A model generated the notes under the pieces. The model was not told where the DNA came from and made no database searches. It saw nothing but the letters and a program-made list of their open reading frames with translations. From Faucicola sp902506215 (GTDB lineage: Bacteria > Pseudomonadota > Gammaproteobacteria > Pseudomonadales > Moraxellaceae), in the NCBI GenBank assembly GCA_016888885.1, contig CP069437.1:1488001-1552000 (forward strand): a DNA stretch of 64,000 bases, in the 5' to 3' direction. Shown piece after piece: positions 63,219 to 64,000 of this stretch (within the stretch, counting starts at the first letter, position 1; each line of letters opens with the position of its first letter). Position numbers and translations under genes: made by a program.

Positions 63219-64000
63219 ATGAGCGTTCACACCCCTGTACACCCTATTTCTCATGCCACTAACGAATATTACTTAACTCGTCAAAACACGATGGAATCTA
63301 ATGTTCGTAGTTATCCCCGCAAACTACCGCTAGCTATCGCTAAAGCCCAAGGTATTTGGGTCACCGATGTTGAAGGCAATGATTACCTTGATTGCCTAGC
63401 CGGTGCTGGTACATTAGCCTTGGGTCACAATCACCCAGCCGTCAAACAAGCCTTATATGATGTGTTAGAAAGTGGTCTGCCACTGCACACCCTAGATATC
63501 ACTACACCTGTCAAAGATGCATTTACCGAATCCTTGCTGTCTTTTTTCCCAAAAGATTTTGTATTGCAATTTTGCGGTCCGACCGGTGCTGACGGTACAG
63601 AAGCGGCAATTAAATTAGCAAAAACTTATACAGGGCGTGACAACGTTATCGCATTTAGCGGTGGTTATCACGGTATGACCCATGGCGCGCTTGCCATGAC
63701 TGGCAATCTGTCTGCCAAAGAGAAAGTTGGCAATTTGATGCCAGGGGTACAGTTTATGCCCTATCCGCATGAATACCGCTGCCCACTTGGGCTTGGTGGT
63801 GAAGCGGGTGTTGATGCGCTGACTTACTACTTTGAAAACTTTATTGAGGATGTTGAAAGCGGCGTGGTCAAACCTGCAGCGGTCATCCTAGAAGCGATTC
63901 AAGGGGAAGGCGGTGTCGTGCCTGCGCCTAAAAAATGGCTACAAAAAATCCGTGAAGTGACCGCTAAGCATGATATCGTATTGATTTTGGATGAAGTGCA
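63219..64000 (+). CDS. dat: Diaminobutyrate-2-oxoglutarate aminotransferase, 5' part (runs off the window)
   Basis: The frame is open from ATG 63219 through base 64000: 260 codons so far. Class III aminotransferase features: IWVTDVEGNDYLDCLAGAGTLALGHNHPAV (about 48-77), LQFCGPTGADGTEAAIKLAKTYTGRDNVIAFSGGYHGMTHGALAMTG (PLP phosphate and aromatic ring contacts, about 113-160), EAIQGEGGVVPAP and ILDEVQ (PLP Asp). The catalytic Lys lies beyond the window. The sequence best resembles L-2,4-diaminobutyrate:2-oxoglutarate 4-aminotransferase of Acinetobacter (Dat), which with Ddc makes 1,3-diaminopropane; EctB is the close alternative. The GPTGADG...GYHGMTHGALAMTG region favours the Dat type. It is divergent from the pao operon. 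Confidence 0.85.
   Translation, partial: MSVHTPVHPISHATNEYYLTRQNTMESNVRSYPRKLPLAIAKAQGIWVTDVEGNDYLDCLAGAGTLALGHNHPAVKQALYDVLESGLPLHTLDITTPVKDAFTESLLSFFPKDFVLQFCGPTGADGTEAAIKLAKTYTGRDNVIAFSGGYHGMTHGALAMTGNLSAKEKVGNLMPGVQFMPYPHEYRCPLGLGGEAGVDALTYYFENFIEDVESGVVKPAAVILEAIQGEGGVVPAPKKWLQKIREVTAKHDIVLILDEV

Overview
The window looks like a chromosomal segment from a Moraxellaceae gammaproteobacterium, most like Moraxella (Faucicola) osloensis. This rests on gene families, rRNA and tRNA character and moderate base composition; no database search was possible. I see no phage, insertion sequence or CRISPR array. Most of the window is housekeeping, with a few accessory islands.

Layout. 1-4226 is an iron/siderophore locus: the 3' end of a TonB-dependent receptor, a PvdE/YojI-type ABC exporter, the C-terminal remnant of a second receptor, and a siderophore-interacting reductase. 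4430-6511 is a periplasmic CpdB-type nucleotidase lipoprotein. 6754-12450 is a complete minus-strand rRNA operon (16S, tRNA-Ile, tRNA-Ala, 23S, 5S) with two near-consensus promoters, processing stems and a terminator. 12481-20361 holds menA, tex (its C-terminal tail is split off as an overlapping ORF), an OmpR regulator without an adjacent EnvZ, a COG0523 GTPase, an NRDE protein and a glycosyltransferase. 20400-23818 holds an enoyl-CoA hydratase/isomerase divergent from a GbsR-type regulator, a membrane protein, an epimerase and a DUF393 protein. Two near-identical 18-bp operator-like palindromes lie in this block. 24309-26457 is yjcH-actP (acetate uptake). 26535-34781 holds a 5'-nucleotidase, thrS (its leader contains an anticodon-arm mimic), infC (ATT start), a small GNAT, ettA and a SWIM zinc-finger protein. 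34829-38444 has serA divergent from a D-2-hydroxyacid dehydrogenase, then a LOG-family hydrolase. 38712-45511 holds a HerA/DUF87-type ATPase, a lemA-TPM-TPM operon and a YceI protein. 45784-51489 holds purL (with an in-frame 12-bp repeat), a PNPOx-family protein and pgsA.

52054-62379 is the main accessory module: an apparently single minus-strand operon of eleven genes. It encodes a PaoABC-type molybdenum aldehyde oxidoreductase, its XdhC/PaoD maturation factor, MocA, MoeA, MoaA, MoaC, MoaD and MoaE, and ends with a TauE/SafE permease. The enzyme and most of its cofactor pathway travel together. MoaB/Mog, the MoaD-activating enzyme and molybdate transport are not in the window. The window ends inside a diaminobutyrate aminotransferase gene (dat).

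The less ordinary signals are these: a candidate small RNA at about 51840-51948 whose terminator loop equals the anti-Shine-Dalgarno tail of 16S rRNA; the thrS leader; the paired 18-bp operators; the tex tail split; the Pao/Moco operon without a Tat signal; the purL repeat; and a six-copy 13-bp T-rich tandem array upstream of paoA.
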